A stretch of DNA of 64,000 nucleotides from Hypericum androsaemum (lineage: Eukaryota; Streptophyta; Magnoliopsida; Malpighiales; Hypericaceae), in contig OZ023185.1 of assembly GCA_963995505.1 (NCBI GenBank), forward strand, positions 806,001 to 870,000, in the 5' to 3' direction. Under the pieces are notes generated by a model, which did no database searches, was not told where the DNA came from, and saw only the letters and a program-made list of their open reading frames with translations. The position numbers and the translations under genes were made by a program. Positions 44,902 to 54,632 of the stretch are shown in pieces (position 1 is the stretch's first letter; each line of letters opens with the position of its first letter).

Positions 44902-47900
44902 CTAGTTTACTAGACCCGCTGAAGCCATGTTAAGCTTCAGCTTCTCTAAGGTAACCACCTTAGTCAACATATCCGCGGGATTCACTTTCCCGTCAATCTT
45001 TTCAAGTTGCAAGATCTTCCTCTCCAATAGACTTCGTATGTAGTGATACTTCAACTCAATGTGTTTTGTCCTTGAGTGGAATGCTGGATTCTTAGCCAAG
45101 TGTATCGCACTTTGGCTGTCACTGTGGAGCACACTTTCACTTTGCTCCTTGCCCAATTCTCCCAAGAAGTTTTGCAACCATACCATCTCTTTGCTTGCTT
45201 CTGTCACAGCCACATACTCACTTTCTGCGGTTGACAAAGCCACAACCTTTTGCAACCTGGAAGCCCAAGATATCGCTGTCCCTCCCAGTGTGAACACATA
45301 ACCACTTGTGCTCCTCTTGCCATCATGATCATTGGACCCCAAGTCTGCATCACAATAGCCTGTCAGCTTCACATCTTTGCCCTCAAAGCACAGGGCCTTC
45401 TTAGTAGTACCTCTCAAGTAACCAAGGATCCACTTCACTGCGATCCAATGCTGCTCACCTGGATTGCTCATGAATCTGCTCACTACTCCCACCGCATGTG
45501 CTATGTCTGGCCTTGTGCAAATCATAGCATACATCAAGCTTCCGACTGCCGATGCATAAGGAGTCTTCTCCATTTGAGCCTTCTCCGCCTTACTCTTAGG
45601 CGAATCCTTCTTGGACAACATAAAGTGCCCACCTAAAGGAGTCAACTTGGGGTTGGTCTTTTGCATGTTGAACCTCTTCAACACCTTCTCAATGTACTCA
45701 GCCTGTGAGAGAAACAGCTTCCCATCAGCCTTATTCCTCTCAATCCTCATCCCAAGGATTTGCTTAGCCTCCCCCAAGTCCTTCATGGCAAATCTCTCAG
45801 ACAATTGCTTCTTCACCTTGCTCACCTCCCGAGCACTGGCGCCTGCTATCAACATGTCATCAACATAAAGCAGAAGGATGATATAGCTATTGTCAAATCT
45901 CTTGAAATAGCAGCAATGATCAGCCTCACAGCGCACGAACTCAATCTCATGCATGAACCCATCAAACTTCTTGTACCACTGCCTTGGAGCTTGCTTCAAG
46001 CCATACAAGCTCTTCCTCAACCTGCACACAAGCTCACTTTTACCATCTGACAAGTATCCCTCTGGTTGTACCATGTAGATCTCTTCCTCTAGATCACCAT
46101 GGAGAAATGCTTTCTTCACATCCATCTGCTCCAACATCAGATTCTCTGAAGCTACCATACTCAACACCATACGAATAGTGGTCAGCTTCACAACAGGAGT
46201 GAAAACATCAGTAAAATCTATACCATATTTCTGCTGAAATCCCTTCACAACCAGTCTTGCCTTGTAACGCTCGGTGCCATCCGCCTCTTGCTTAATTCTA
46301 TATACCCACTTATTTTGCAGTGCCTTCTTGCCATTAGGGAGTTGGACTAGTTCCCAAGTCATGTTACTCCTCAATGACTTCATCTCGTCATCCATTGCAA
46401 GCTTCCACTTGTCCACTTGTCCACTCTTCTGAACCTCTACAAAATCTTCTGGTTCTCCTCCATCAGTTAACAGGAGATAGAAATTAGCTGGCGAATACCT
46501 ATCTGGAGACCCACGTTGTCTTGTGGACCTCCTTACCGGAACCAATGGTGGTGGAGAACTTGGTTCCGCTTCCTCCTCGGCCACCTGGCCATCTTGTGGC
46601 CTTTTGCTCCCACCTGAGTTCGAGATGTCTAACTCGATCACCTCACTGCTAGAACCCACCTCGTCGGATACGCTCCCCCTGTCCTTGTACAAAACCTTCT
46701 CATTGAATATGACATCTCGGCTTCTAATAACCTTGCGGTTCTTCTCATCCCAAAACCTGAAACCAAAATTATCTCCACCATATCCAATGAATGTGCACCT
46801 TTTGGACTTAGCATCCAGTTTGCTCCTATCACCTGCATCAATATGAACATATGACACACAACCAAATACTCGAAGGTAAGAAAGATCAACCTCCTTCCCA
46901 CTCCAAGCCTCCTCCGGTATCCCATTATCCAAAGGAGTTGATGGTCCTCTATTGATCAAGAAAGCCGCGGTGTTCACTGCATCCGCCCAAAACATCTTTG
47001 GTAAGCCACACTTCAGTCTCATGGCCCTAGCTCTCTTATTGATTGTTCTGTTCATCCTCTCTGCGATGCCATTTTGCTGGGGGGTTCCAGCTACTGTCTT
47101 CTCCATGCGAATCCCATTTGCTGCACAGTAATCCTTGAATTCTTGGAGCTCATACTCTCCACCATTGTCAGATCTCAAACACTTCACATTGAGACCTGTC
47201 TCATTTTCCACAAGGGCTCTCCACTTCTTGAAGGCATCAAAGGCTTCAGACTTATGTTTCAAGAAGTACACCCACAGCTTCCTTGTAGAATCATCAATAA
47301 AGGTCATGTAATACAACGAACCACCCAAGGATGCCACTGGTGCTGGTCCCCACAAATCACTGTGGACCAACTCAAGCTTCTGCTCCTTTGGAGATCTGCC
47401 AGCTCTCAAAAAACTCACTCTCTTCTGCTTCCCGAAAACACAATCCTCACAGAGTTCCACTTCCACTGTCTTGAGGCCTGGTAGCTTCCCCTTCGAGCAT
47501 AGCACCCTCATTCCCTTCTCACTCATGTGGCCAAGGCGACTATGCCACAAATCTGCATCATCCGTTTCACCTGCAACATTAATGCTCTCAGTGGTGTTCT
47601 TCGTCATATACAAAGTACCCTCCTTCAAACCTCGAGCCACCACCCTAGCTCCTTTGGTAATTTTCCATGTCTTGCAACCAAAGGTCACTGTGTAACCTTC
47701 ATCATCTAGTTGCCCCACGGATAGCAAATTCCTCTTCAACCCAGGAATATGCCTCACCCCTTTCAACAACAACAAAGATCCATTAGGAGTATTGATCCGA
47801 ACATCTCCCATGCCCACAATTTTTAAAGGGTCATCATTCGCTAGATAGACTTTGCCATAATCACCTAGGACATACTTCTCCATCATCCCTGCATCACTAC

Positions 47901-48072
47901 AAGAATGAAATGATGCTCCCGAATCCAATACCCACTCCTCCAATGGACTGCTCACACTCAAGATCAACGCATCCCCGTGATCTTCTGTTGTTGCATTTGC
48001 AGATTTTTCCTTCTTTGGCGCCGTGCATTGGTCTCTGAAATGACCATATTGTTCACAATTCCAACATTGCAC
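44902..48072 (-). CDS. Copia pol polyprotein
   Basis: 1,056 codons open without interruption, in the same frame as gag and separated from it by 70 bases containing one UAG. Domains in order: zinc knuckle CWNCEQYGHFRDQC (residues about 3-16), aspartic protease LDSGASFHSC (about 49-58), integrase with HSRLGHM...CEDCVFGKQ zinc site, core WVYFLKHKSEAF, CLRSDNGGEY and GTPQQNGIAERMNRT, reverse transcriptase with LLLYVDDMLIAG, and RNase H with GYCDADLGSN, STAESEYVAVTEASKEMVWL, HSDSQSAIHLAKNP and SRTKHIELKYHYIR. All catalytic motifs I can check are present. The translation start shown is the first ATG after the stop and is probably not a natural start. Confidence 0.95.
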   Translation of the reverse strand: MQCWNCEQYGHFRDQCTAPKKEKSANATTEDHGDALILSVSSPLEEWVLDSGASFHSCSDAGMMEKYVLGDYGKVYLANDDPLKIVGMGDVRINTPNGSLLLLKGVRHIPGLKRNLLSVGQLDDEGYTVTFGCKTWKITKGARVVARGLKEGTLYMTKNTTESINVAGETDDADLWHSRLGHMSEKGMRVLCSKGKLPGLKTVEVELCEDCVFGKQKRVSFLRAGRSPKEQKLELVHSDLWGPAPVASLGGSLYYMTFIDDSTRKLWVYFLKHKSEAFDAFKKWRALVENETGLNVKCLRSDNGGEYELQEFKDYCAANGIRMEKTVAGTPQQNGIAERMNRTINKRARAMRLKCGLPKMFWADAVNTAAFLINRGPSTPLDNGIPEEAWSGKEVDLSYLRVFGCVSYVHIDAGDRSKLDAKSKRCTFIGYGGDNFGFRFWDEKNRKVIRSRDVIFNEKVLYKDRGSVSDEVGSSSEVIELDISNSGGSKRPQDGQVAEEEAEPSSPPPLVPVRRSTRQRGSPDRYSPANFYLLLTDGGEPEDFVEVQKSGQVDKWKLAMDDEMKSLRSNMTWELVQLPNGKKALQNKWVYRIKQEADGTERYKARLVVKGFQQKYGIDFTDVFTPVVKLTTIRMVLSMVASENLMLEQMDVKKAFLHGDLEEEIYMVQPEGYLSDGKSELVCRLRKSLYGLKQAPRQWYKKFDGFMHEIEFVRCEADHCCYFKRFDNSYIILLLYVDDMLIAGASAREVSKVKKQLSERFAMKDLGEAKQILGMRIERNKADGKLFLSQAEYIEKVLKRFNMQKTNPKLTPLGGHFMLSKKDSPKSKAEKAQMEKTPYASAVGSLMYAMICTRPDIAHAVGVVSRFMSNPGEQHWIAVKWILGYLRGTTKKALCFEGKDVKLTGYCDADLGSNDHDGKRSTSGYVFTLGGTAISWASRLQKVVALSTAESEYVAVTEASKEMVWLQNFLGELGKEQSESVLHSDSQSAIHLAKNPAFHSRTKHIELKYHYIRSLLERKILQLEKIDGKVNPADMLTKVVTLEKLKLNMASAGLVN

Positions 48073-48141
48073 CGAGCTCTTGTCCTTCTTCGGACCACCC
48101 TTTGACTTAGATCTTGACCTACCCCGGTCCTTCTTCCCCTT

Positions 48142-48783
48142 CTACTTATTCTCAGACCTTCCCCTGTTACCCATGCTCAAAGCTGAACTCGAGGCTACTC
48201 CAGATTCCTTTCTACGAATCTCCTCACTCATAATCAAATCCCTCACCTCATCTAGCTTGAGCGTTACTTTCCCCGCCGAGGCACTCACTGCCGTGACCGT
48301 GCCATTCCAACTATCGGGTAAAGAACTTAGTAAAATTAGGGCTTGTACCTCATCATCGAAGTCGAACTTAACCGAGCTCAATTGGGCTATCGTTGCATTG
48401 AACTTGTGAAGATGTTTGGTCACCATCGTACCCTCCGCCATCCGAAGGTTGAACAACTTCCTCATCAAGTGAACCTTGTTGGCCGCCGATGGCTTCTCGT
48501 ACATCTCGGACAACATCTCCAACATCTCCTTCGTGGTCTTTGACTTTACTCTGTGCAAGGCCACGTTCCTGGACAAAGACAAGCGCACCACGCTCATCGC
48601 TTTCCGATCTAGGAGCTTCCACTCCTCTTCCTTCATGTCCTCTGGCTTCTTCCCATCAAGCGGCAAGTGCAAATCTTTGCCATACAAATAGTCCTCTACT
48701 TGCATCTTCCAGAAGCCATAGTCGACGCCATCGAACTTCTCCACGGGCGATCTCACATCACCCATCGTAATTGCTCCCACCAC
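48142..48783 (-). CDS. Copia gag protein
   Basis: 213 residues from ATG 48783 to a UAG at 48144-48142. It holds the gag fold of Copia elements (UBN2/DUF4219-like): KFDGVDYGFWKMQVEDYLYG, then KTTKEMLEMLSEMYEKPSAA, LMRKLFNLRMAEGTMVTKHL, and LLSSLPDSWNGTVTAVSASA. Gag assembles the cytoplasmic particles in which reverse transcription occurs. The UAG comes just before a basic stretch and the CCHC zinc knuckle, which here belong to the next frame segment. The same reading frame continues past the stop, so gag and pol were one ORF or are linked by readthrough. Confidence 0.9.
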   Translation of the reverse strand: MVGAITMGDVRSPVEKFDGVDYGFWKMQVEDYLYGKDLHLPLDGKKPEDMKEEEWKLLDRKAMSVVRLSLSRNVALHRVKSKTTKEMLEMLSEMYEKPSAANKVHLMRKLFNLRMAEGTMVTKHLHKFNATIAQLSSVKFDFDDEVQALILLSSLPDSWNGTVTAVSASAGKVTLKLDEVRDLIMSEEIRRKESGVASSSALSMGNRGRSENK

Positions 48784-48796
48784 GCCCTAAACCCGG

Positions 48797-48808
48797 GCTC
48801 TGATACCA
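48797..48808 (-). promoter_or_regulatory. Primer-binding site of the complete Copia element
   Basis: TGGTATCAGAGC on the minus strand, an exact match to the standard plant Copia primer site complementary to the 3' end of initiator methionine tRNA. Confidence 0.9.
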
Positions 48809-48810
48809 AT

Positions 48811-49289
48811 TGTTGGGAAACACGAGGGCCCCAAACACCACGCGAACAACTTTCGGAGCTAGAGATCGATGACAAGCACAAAGGAAACACACGCACACAA
48901 GAGTACGACACAAAGATTTGGTCACCCGGTTTGATCTAAACCGATCTACGTCCGGGGGCGTACCAAGCCAGGAGATTTCACTATATCAAGCTCGATCTAC
49001 ACTCTAGAGCTTCACTCGCTCAACAATGGTGTTTCTCTCTCTCCTCTTCTCTCTCTGTCTCTCTCTCTCTCTCTACACAAGGAAGAAGATGCATAAATAG
49101 TAACTGAGAGGTGGGTATTTATAGTGCCCACAGCCTAGGACTATTTGGTGTCGGCAGGGGCAAAATCGTCCACCAGAAATCACATTTCTGGCCCCGGATG
49201 AATAGTGCCGAGTCAACATATGAACAGTAACCCCGTATAGTCAACATGTGAACAGTACTCCGTATAGTACGAAGTCTCCATACCCAACA
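48811..49289 (-). repeat. 5' LTR of the complete Copia element
   Basis: 479 bp. It has an extra roughly 28-base segment near 49221-49252 formed by a partial repeat of AACATATGAACAGTA / AACATGTGAACAGTA and is otherwise nearly identical to the 3' LTR. Downstream on the minus strand, two bases after the LTR, lies the primer site. Confidence 0.95.
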
Positions 49290-49292
49290 GAT

Positions 49293-49439
49293 ATGCCCGA
49301 CAAAACGACGTCGCCTTTGGAGCGGGAGAGGCTGGAAGCGGAGGAGCTGGCACGGGAGGAAAAGGCACGGAGGAAGCTGGAGGAGAGGAAGTACGAGATA
49401 AAGCAGATTTCTGACCGGATATCATTAATTTTTGTTTGA
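49293..49439 (+). CDS. Small charged ORF whose start codon abuts the Copia insertion
   Basis: 48 codons: MPDKTTSPLERERLEAEELA, then a highly charged helix (EEKARRKLEERKYEIKQIS) and a short tail. Its ATG overlaps the right-hand GATAT duplication, so the retrotransposon sits exactly at the start codon and has removed the former leader to the other side (44280-44359). The helix would form a coiled coil. I do not recognise the family. It could be the first exon of a longer gene with a donor near the end of the helix, or a relic. Confidence 0.35.
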   Translation: MPDKTTSPLERERLEAEELAREEKARRKLEERKYEIKQISDRISLIFV

Positions 49440-49639
49440 AGGTTGAAGGTTGAATATCGAAGGAGTAGTATTTTTTTTAATAAAAATGATATAATTTAAA
49501 ATTATGTTGACTAAAAAATTATATAATAATTATATGTAACATAAAAAATTAATTTTTAAAAATCTCGGTCCGACCAATGGCTCGCTTGGGTGGACCGGGT
49601 AAATCGAAAAATTTAGGATTTTTGAGTCACCTTTTGAGT

Positions 49640-50274
49640 CTGTTTTAAAAACATTGGAAACGAGAACAGCGTCGTCCAGGGATGGACGGATCCTGGTGGA
49701 CATGACAGGGACGAAGGGGGAGGAATCAGGGAGAAATTTTTAGCACGGCAGAGGGGATAGTTGGCATAGGATCGGAGCCAGATGTCGATGCAGTCCACAT
49801 GGAAGGGGTGGGAGCAACCCGAGAGAGTCCTCACATAGTCGTTCTTTTCGAACTCCAGCAAGCACACGGCACAGTCTCGCAGAACGGCGTCGTTCGACGG
49901 TGGATTGTAGAGGGAGAGAGGGATCATATTTATGGCAGATTCATCAAGCCCGTAAGAGGAGTACACATGGAAGCCAGTGGCCCTATCTGGGGAGGAATAG
50001 TCAAACAGTAGGGGAGGCGAGTCCAGGTTGGAGAACGTGGTGGAGTAGGACGATAGCTAGACCCTGCGGCGCTGACGCTGGCGCCACCACCGGCGGAATT
50101 GACGGATGAGGAGGATGAGGTAGGAGTAAGTGACCAGTAGGAAGGCCGCCGCAACAACGATAATATAACGACGAGCAGTGGGCTGAAGTCCACGCCCGAG
50201 ACACCGACGTTGCTTGACGGCGGAGCAGAATGATTGACAGATGACGAGGACGAGGACGTTGTCGGTGCAGTCAT
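49640..50274 (-). pseudogene. Broken ATL-type RING-H2 E3 ligase gene
   Basis: The N-terminal part reads PPSSNVGVSGVDFSPLLVV. In another frame, the membrane helix follows (IIVVAAAFLLVTYSYLILLI) with a basic stretch ending at a stop. The RING-H2 finger is in the frame starting near 49966: CAVCLLEFEKNDYVRTLSGC, then HPFHVDCIDIWLRSYANYPL. This is the layout of Arabidopsis Toxicos en Levadura (ATL) ligases. At least one frameshift and one stop separate the parts, and the seventh zinc ligand is a tyrosine (NYPLC where CPLC is expected). Both ubiquitin transfer and expression as one protein are unlikely. Confidence 0.75.
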
Positions 50275-51327
50275 AGACGTGAGTCCTGCAAATATTGACG
50301 GTGATACAAGGGAGACAGAGAAGGTGTTAGGTTAAGGAGATGCCGTATAAGATGATATGCAAGCAGTTTCGAGGACATATGTATTTTGCATTCACGGTCA
50401 ACAAAGCACAAGGAGACCGATATTTATCTAGCTGAGCATGTCTTCAATAAACAATATATTTTGCGGGTATTGAAACAGCACGGCACTCGCATCGCGCGTG
50501 CGTCTTTACTAGTACTAATGTAATAAAAGAAAGAGCAAATAAGATGTATATATCTTATTTAATTTGTTATTTTCTTTTAACTATTTTTCAACGGACTCTC
50601 AATTTTGCCTTTGTATAAATGTGTATTGGATGATTCGAAGTAGATCATCTTGGTGTACTTATTTTTGTAGTGTTTAATAATGAATATTTGAAGACCCATT
50701 TACCTCTGTTTACCACCTTTTTTTTCGGAAATTGTTTTTGGTTTTGTAGTAAAAGTAGAAAGTCAGCGATAATTTTCACAATTTTATTAGCTCTCTCGTT
50801 GATCGGTGCTTAATTCGATCCAGTCAAGGTTATTCCAATTCGAATAAAAATTTTCAGAATTTCAATTACACATGAGACGTGCAGAACAAGAGACGTACCA
50901 AATAAAAGTATAAATCTTAAAAAAGAATGGCGTGGGTCACGTCCAATAAATATGGGTGACTAACGAGTGTGGGTCGCCCTGTTGTCCATGCGCCATATGG
51001 TCTGAAAAAATCAATGGTCTCAGAAAAATTTTAAAAATTGGAAATCAGCAGATTACGTGGCCAATAATCCGGAAATGATTCACAAGGATCGTGTCAAGGG
51101 CACATAGATTAATGACACGCAGAAATGTTGACGGAATTTAAAAAAGACGGTGACGGTGGATGCAATTACATATCAAATTGGTCGTGGAGTGAAACCATTG
51201 TAACTATTTATGGATATAAAAGATGAATGGGTCAAGAAAAAATTCACAGTTGTATTTAGCACCATCGAAGATTTCGCGGTTTCTTTAATTCCAATGTTCG
51301 CACAAAATCGCGCCTAATAGCGCATAT
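50275..51327. repeat. Downstream flank of PR-10 gene 4, duplicated at 54060-54632
   Basis: No gene seen. Blocks around 50710-50840 and 50900-51140 match 54068-54240 and 54400-54600. Examples are AAATATGGGT with CACGTCC, GAAATCAGCAGATTACGTGG against a diverged copy, and AGATTAAT...CGGAAATGTTGA. They mark the older duplication that made PR-10 genes 4 and 5. Confidence 0.6.
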
Positions 51328-51485
51328 AGACATTTTCAAACATACCTCCTCTACAACATGCTGTAGAGGAGGGAAAAAAAAGAGCTGAGAGAGAAGGAAA
51401 AATATAGACATTTTCGAACACACCTCCTCTACAACATGCTGTAGAGGAGGGAAAAAAAAAGAGCTGAGAGAGAAGGAAAAATATA
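51328..51485. repeat. Tandem 78-bp repeat containing a perfect palindrome
   Basis: Two direct copies of about 78 bases. Each includes CCTCCTCTACA - ACATGC - TGTAGAGGAGG, an 11-bp perfect stem with a 6-base loop (51345-51372 and 51423-51450). A purine-rich stretch GAGCTGAGAGAGAAGG follows in each copy. Unit boundaries are marked by TATAGACATTTTC. Confidence 0.9.
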
Positions 51486-52215
51486 GATGGAAAATACAAG
51501 AGAAAGTTATAGCTTTGCAAAATAAGATCTGTGATCGATTTGTGTGTGCATTTGTTCATCATATATGGAAAAACTGATATACAAGTAAAAATTATTTAGG
51601 CCCAAGAAAGGGTTTGTCAAGGGGCTTAAAAGTAACCGACTTATATATGCCTCTTTCAAATGGTTAATATGGGTTTAGGCCCATTAAATTAAACAGTACT
51701 TGCATTTGAATTTTATGAGTTCGAATTAATATGGATTTAGGCCAACTAATTCTAAATTGATTTAGGCCCACTTGTGGCTACATTTCAACCGTTTTACCGC
51801 ATGAACGCACTCCCAGACTTCAGAAAGCAAAATTGATCTTCCCGGGCAGCGAGAACGAAAAGAGAGTTTAACCTGAATTCGAAATCTCTGATTAAAATAA
51901 GATAACGGGTTGGTTTCTTTTCCTGATTAAATTGGGCGATTATTTGCCAGGCCCATTTACACATGGGTCATCAAAAGCAAGTTCGTGTGTTTTGTGAGCA
52001 TCAAGTTCAGAAGACATGAACTTATGAATATCCGTTTTTTAAGTAAATTTTTATTCATGGTAGTACACTCTTTATTATTCATCAAAGACCAAATAGGAGA
52101 AAGTAAATAAGGGGAAAGAAACCCAACAAAGTAAATTTGACGCAGGAGAGCCACATTTTTTATTACACGTGAAATGTGTTCATCATCACTTCTGATCCTG
52201 GAGAGCCATTCAGAA
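51486..52215. other. Downstream flank of PR-10 gene 4
   Basis: AT-rich, no gene. Several short frames exist on both strands without recognisable similarity. Confidence 0.5.
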
Positions 52216-52778
52216 CTAAGGATTGGCGAGGAGATAGGCTTCGACTGCCTTGAACATTCCCATGGACTTCTCCTTGCGAGCCTTAATCTCCTCCTCCTTG
52301 AGCTCAAACCCTTCGAGAGTGTATATCTTGTTGCTGGTCTTGACGATGGATCCTCCATCCGGAGAAGCCTCCACTCTGGCTTCCACGTACACCTTCTCCA
52401 CCTTGCCAGCTTCGAAAGCATCGCTTTCGAATATGGTCATGCCGTGGATGAGATTCTCCGTATCCAATATCTCGATCTTCTCCTTGATGTACTTGACCGG
52501 GCTCGCTGATAATAATCGAAATTCGAGTTAAGAAAGATATAAATACGCAATATTATAAATAATCGAGGTTCGAGTTAAGAAAGAGATATACCATCTCCGA
52601 AGGTGAGGTGCTTGATGGTACCGACCCCTAATTCTCCTCCTCCGATTATTTCAATGCTTTTGATGGCATGTGGAACAGCCTTGGGGAGGACATTATGTCC
52701 ATCAAGAACCAATGCATTGAAAATAGTAGCCGGGGGAATGCGAGTTGCTACCTCCTCCTCATAAGTTACAATACCCAT
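52216..52778 (-). CDS. PR-10/Bet v 1-type protein (cluster gene 4)
   Basis: Exon 1 is 52778-52592 and exon 2 is 52505-52216, phase-1 intron of only 86 bp, 158 residues. It starts MGIVTYEEEVATRIPPATIF. Where the family has GxGGxGxxK this copy reads GGGELGVGTIK, one residue longer and with Glu-Leu interrupting the glycine run. Exon 2 reads ASPVKYIKEKIEILD, then VEASPDGGSIVKTSNKIY and the helix KEKSMGMFKAVEAYLLANP. The product is about 95 percent identical in exon 2 to gene 5. TATA box at 52890-52881. Confidence 0.9.
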
Positions 52779-52880
52779 CTTAAGACTATAAAAATTTTAT
52801 ACTAAAAATATGGTTTTAGACTATCTATATTAGGTGTCTTTGTTCACCACTGTTTCGTAAAGCGAGAGAGCCCGGGGCCG

Positions 52881-52890
52881 CTATTTATAG
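52881..52890 (-). promoter_or_regulatory. TATA box of PR-10 gene 4
   Basis: CTATAAATAG followed by CGG on the coding strand, 103 bases before the ATG and in the same context as in genes 3 and 5. Confidence 0.65.
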
Positions 52891-54623
52891 AAAGGTGATG
52901 CTGGAGATTTCATTGGTAAATTATTAATTTGAAAAGGCTCTAATTTACAAGTTTAATTTTACAATCTTCTTATGTTATATGTGGGTTTCTCGTCAAAATT
53001 AGATGCGTGTTCGTATGATGACGAGGTAGGTGATTATAAATATAAAAATGGACGTGGATCACACATGGCGAACAATTAATAGCCTGCTTGTGGAATAAGA
53101 ACGACGATGCGTGATAGTAACTTAATAATGAATGTTGGACAATCTTCTACTGTGCTAGCGAGAACAACTCTTACTCTATCATGCCAGAGAATGACTTGAT
53201 TATTGATTTATCATATTCTATGTAAGGAAATGGTTGTATTGGTCTACCTCAATGACGGATCAGAACCAAGACCTATCTCTATGTTCAGAATCTCTCACGG
53301 ATGCGTAAGGGTATTCAGATGCAAGGAGGCTATTTGGTGTAATCTTCTTCTTTTTTTGTGAGTAATACAATCTTATACTTTTTTTAAAAAAAATGCAAGG
53401 AGGCGAAGTGTAAATGATGATCCACAATGTTTTTCCAATAGATTTTTGGCAACAAGATTTTTAACGTGGCCAATGACTGTTGTATAATTATACGGATATC
53501 TACATTTTTAATATGTAAATATTATTAATACAATGGATAAAATCTTACTAAAAAAGAGCGTGGGGCTTGGGTTAACCAGAGCTTATTTTATGTCATGACA
53601 TTGAGGTGGTTTTTCGGTAACTATAATACACTCATGTAATTAATGTATGTAATTACTTGGAAATTAATATAATCACTTATTAATTATCATGGATGCCGGT
53701 CACATGATATAAATATTGCGAGTGAAATTGTACATTTCAATATAATAAATTTAACACCAAATATTGTGTTCGAGACTTTGTTAATGTATTAATGATAAAT
53801 GTTCGTTGGGCCAACAATTTTGTCATTCAAAAACTATATCAGTTATAAAGACAAAGTAACTTTTTCTTCTAAAAAAACAGAAAGTAACTTTTAACGCATA
53901 TCAAAATATACTATATTCACTCCTAATTTCCTTATGGCTTACCCTAGCTGCATCAGCCAGATACCATATAATCTGTTATTAATTTTCTTGCTTGATCTCT
54001 TAAGGCTCGTCGAACTATAATTTATTTATTTTTTCTTTGACTGGTCAATTATCAGAACTTACCAGATAAATCTACCTTTTTTGGTGGAAAATTTTCTTGG
54101 TTTTTGTGGTAAAAACTGAAGTCAACGATAATTTGAACATTTCATTCGTTCTCCAATTTGAAGCATCCACGTGATTGGTGCTTGTAGCGATCCACTCAAT
54201 TATATTGAGAAAATTGGGAAAAAAGTAATCCAAAGTTCAATTATATATGAGACGGGCACTTAGAGAATTTAGAGTTTCGGATTCAAACATTTACTAAATA
54301 TAATTAGAGAATTTAGGGTTTCGGATTCAAACATTGACCAAATATAATTAGTTGCATAAAAATTTATCTTTCAAAAGATAGATACGCACCCAAAAAAAGT
54401 ATATAACTTTTAAAAAGAACAGCGTGGTTCACATCGAATAAATATGGGTCACGTCCGACAATTAAAAAATTGAAAATCAGCAGTTTTTATTATGAAGATC
54501 AAAAGATCAGCAGATTTTGTGGCCAATAGTTCGGAAGAGATCTCCAAGGCCCATGTGAATGGTTTATAGATTAATCCCAAGCGGAAATGTTGAGAAAATT
54601 AAATATATATTTTTACATGTACA
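52891..54623. other. Upstream region of PR-10 gene 4 and left flank of the first Pack-MULE
   Basis: AT-rich, no gene. The segment from about 54060 is the second copy of the PR-10 downstream flank described at 50275. A short direct repeat (AGAATTTAG[A/G]GTTTCGGATTC twice) lies at 54255-54333. Confidence 0.5.
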
Positions 54624-54632
54624 AAATAAAAA

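Larger units (their letters stand above)
44360..49289 (-). mobile_element. Complete, young Copia retrotransposon
   Basis: The 4,930-bp element is flanked by an exact 5-bp TSD, GATAT (44355-44359 and 49290-49294). On the minus strand the order is 5' LTR (49289-48811), primer site, gag, pol, polypurine tract, 3' LTR (44808-44360). The LTRs are TGTTGGG...CCCAACA. Apart from a roughly 30-base length difference near one end and a small CT-repeat difference, I count four transitions in about 449 aligned bases. This indicates a recent insertion. Coding capacity is complete except for one in-frame UAG between gag and pol. Confidence 0.95.

Noticed and set aside
45059..47709. Many plus-strand ORFs of 60-136 codons
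   Set aside because: They are antisense shadows of the Copia pol gene on the minus strand.
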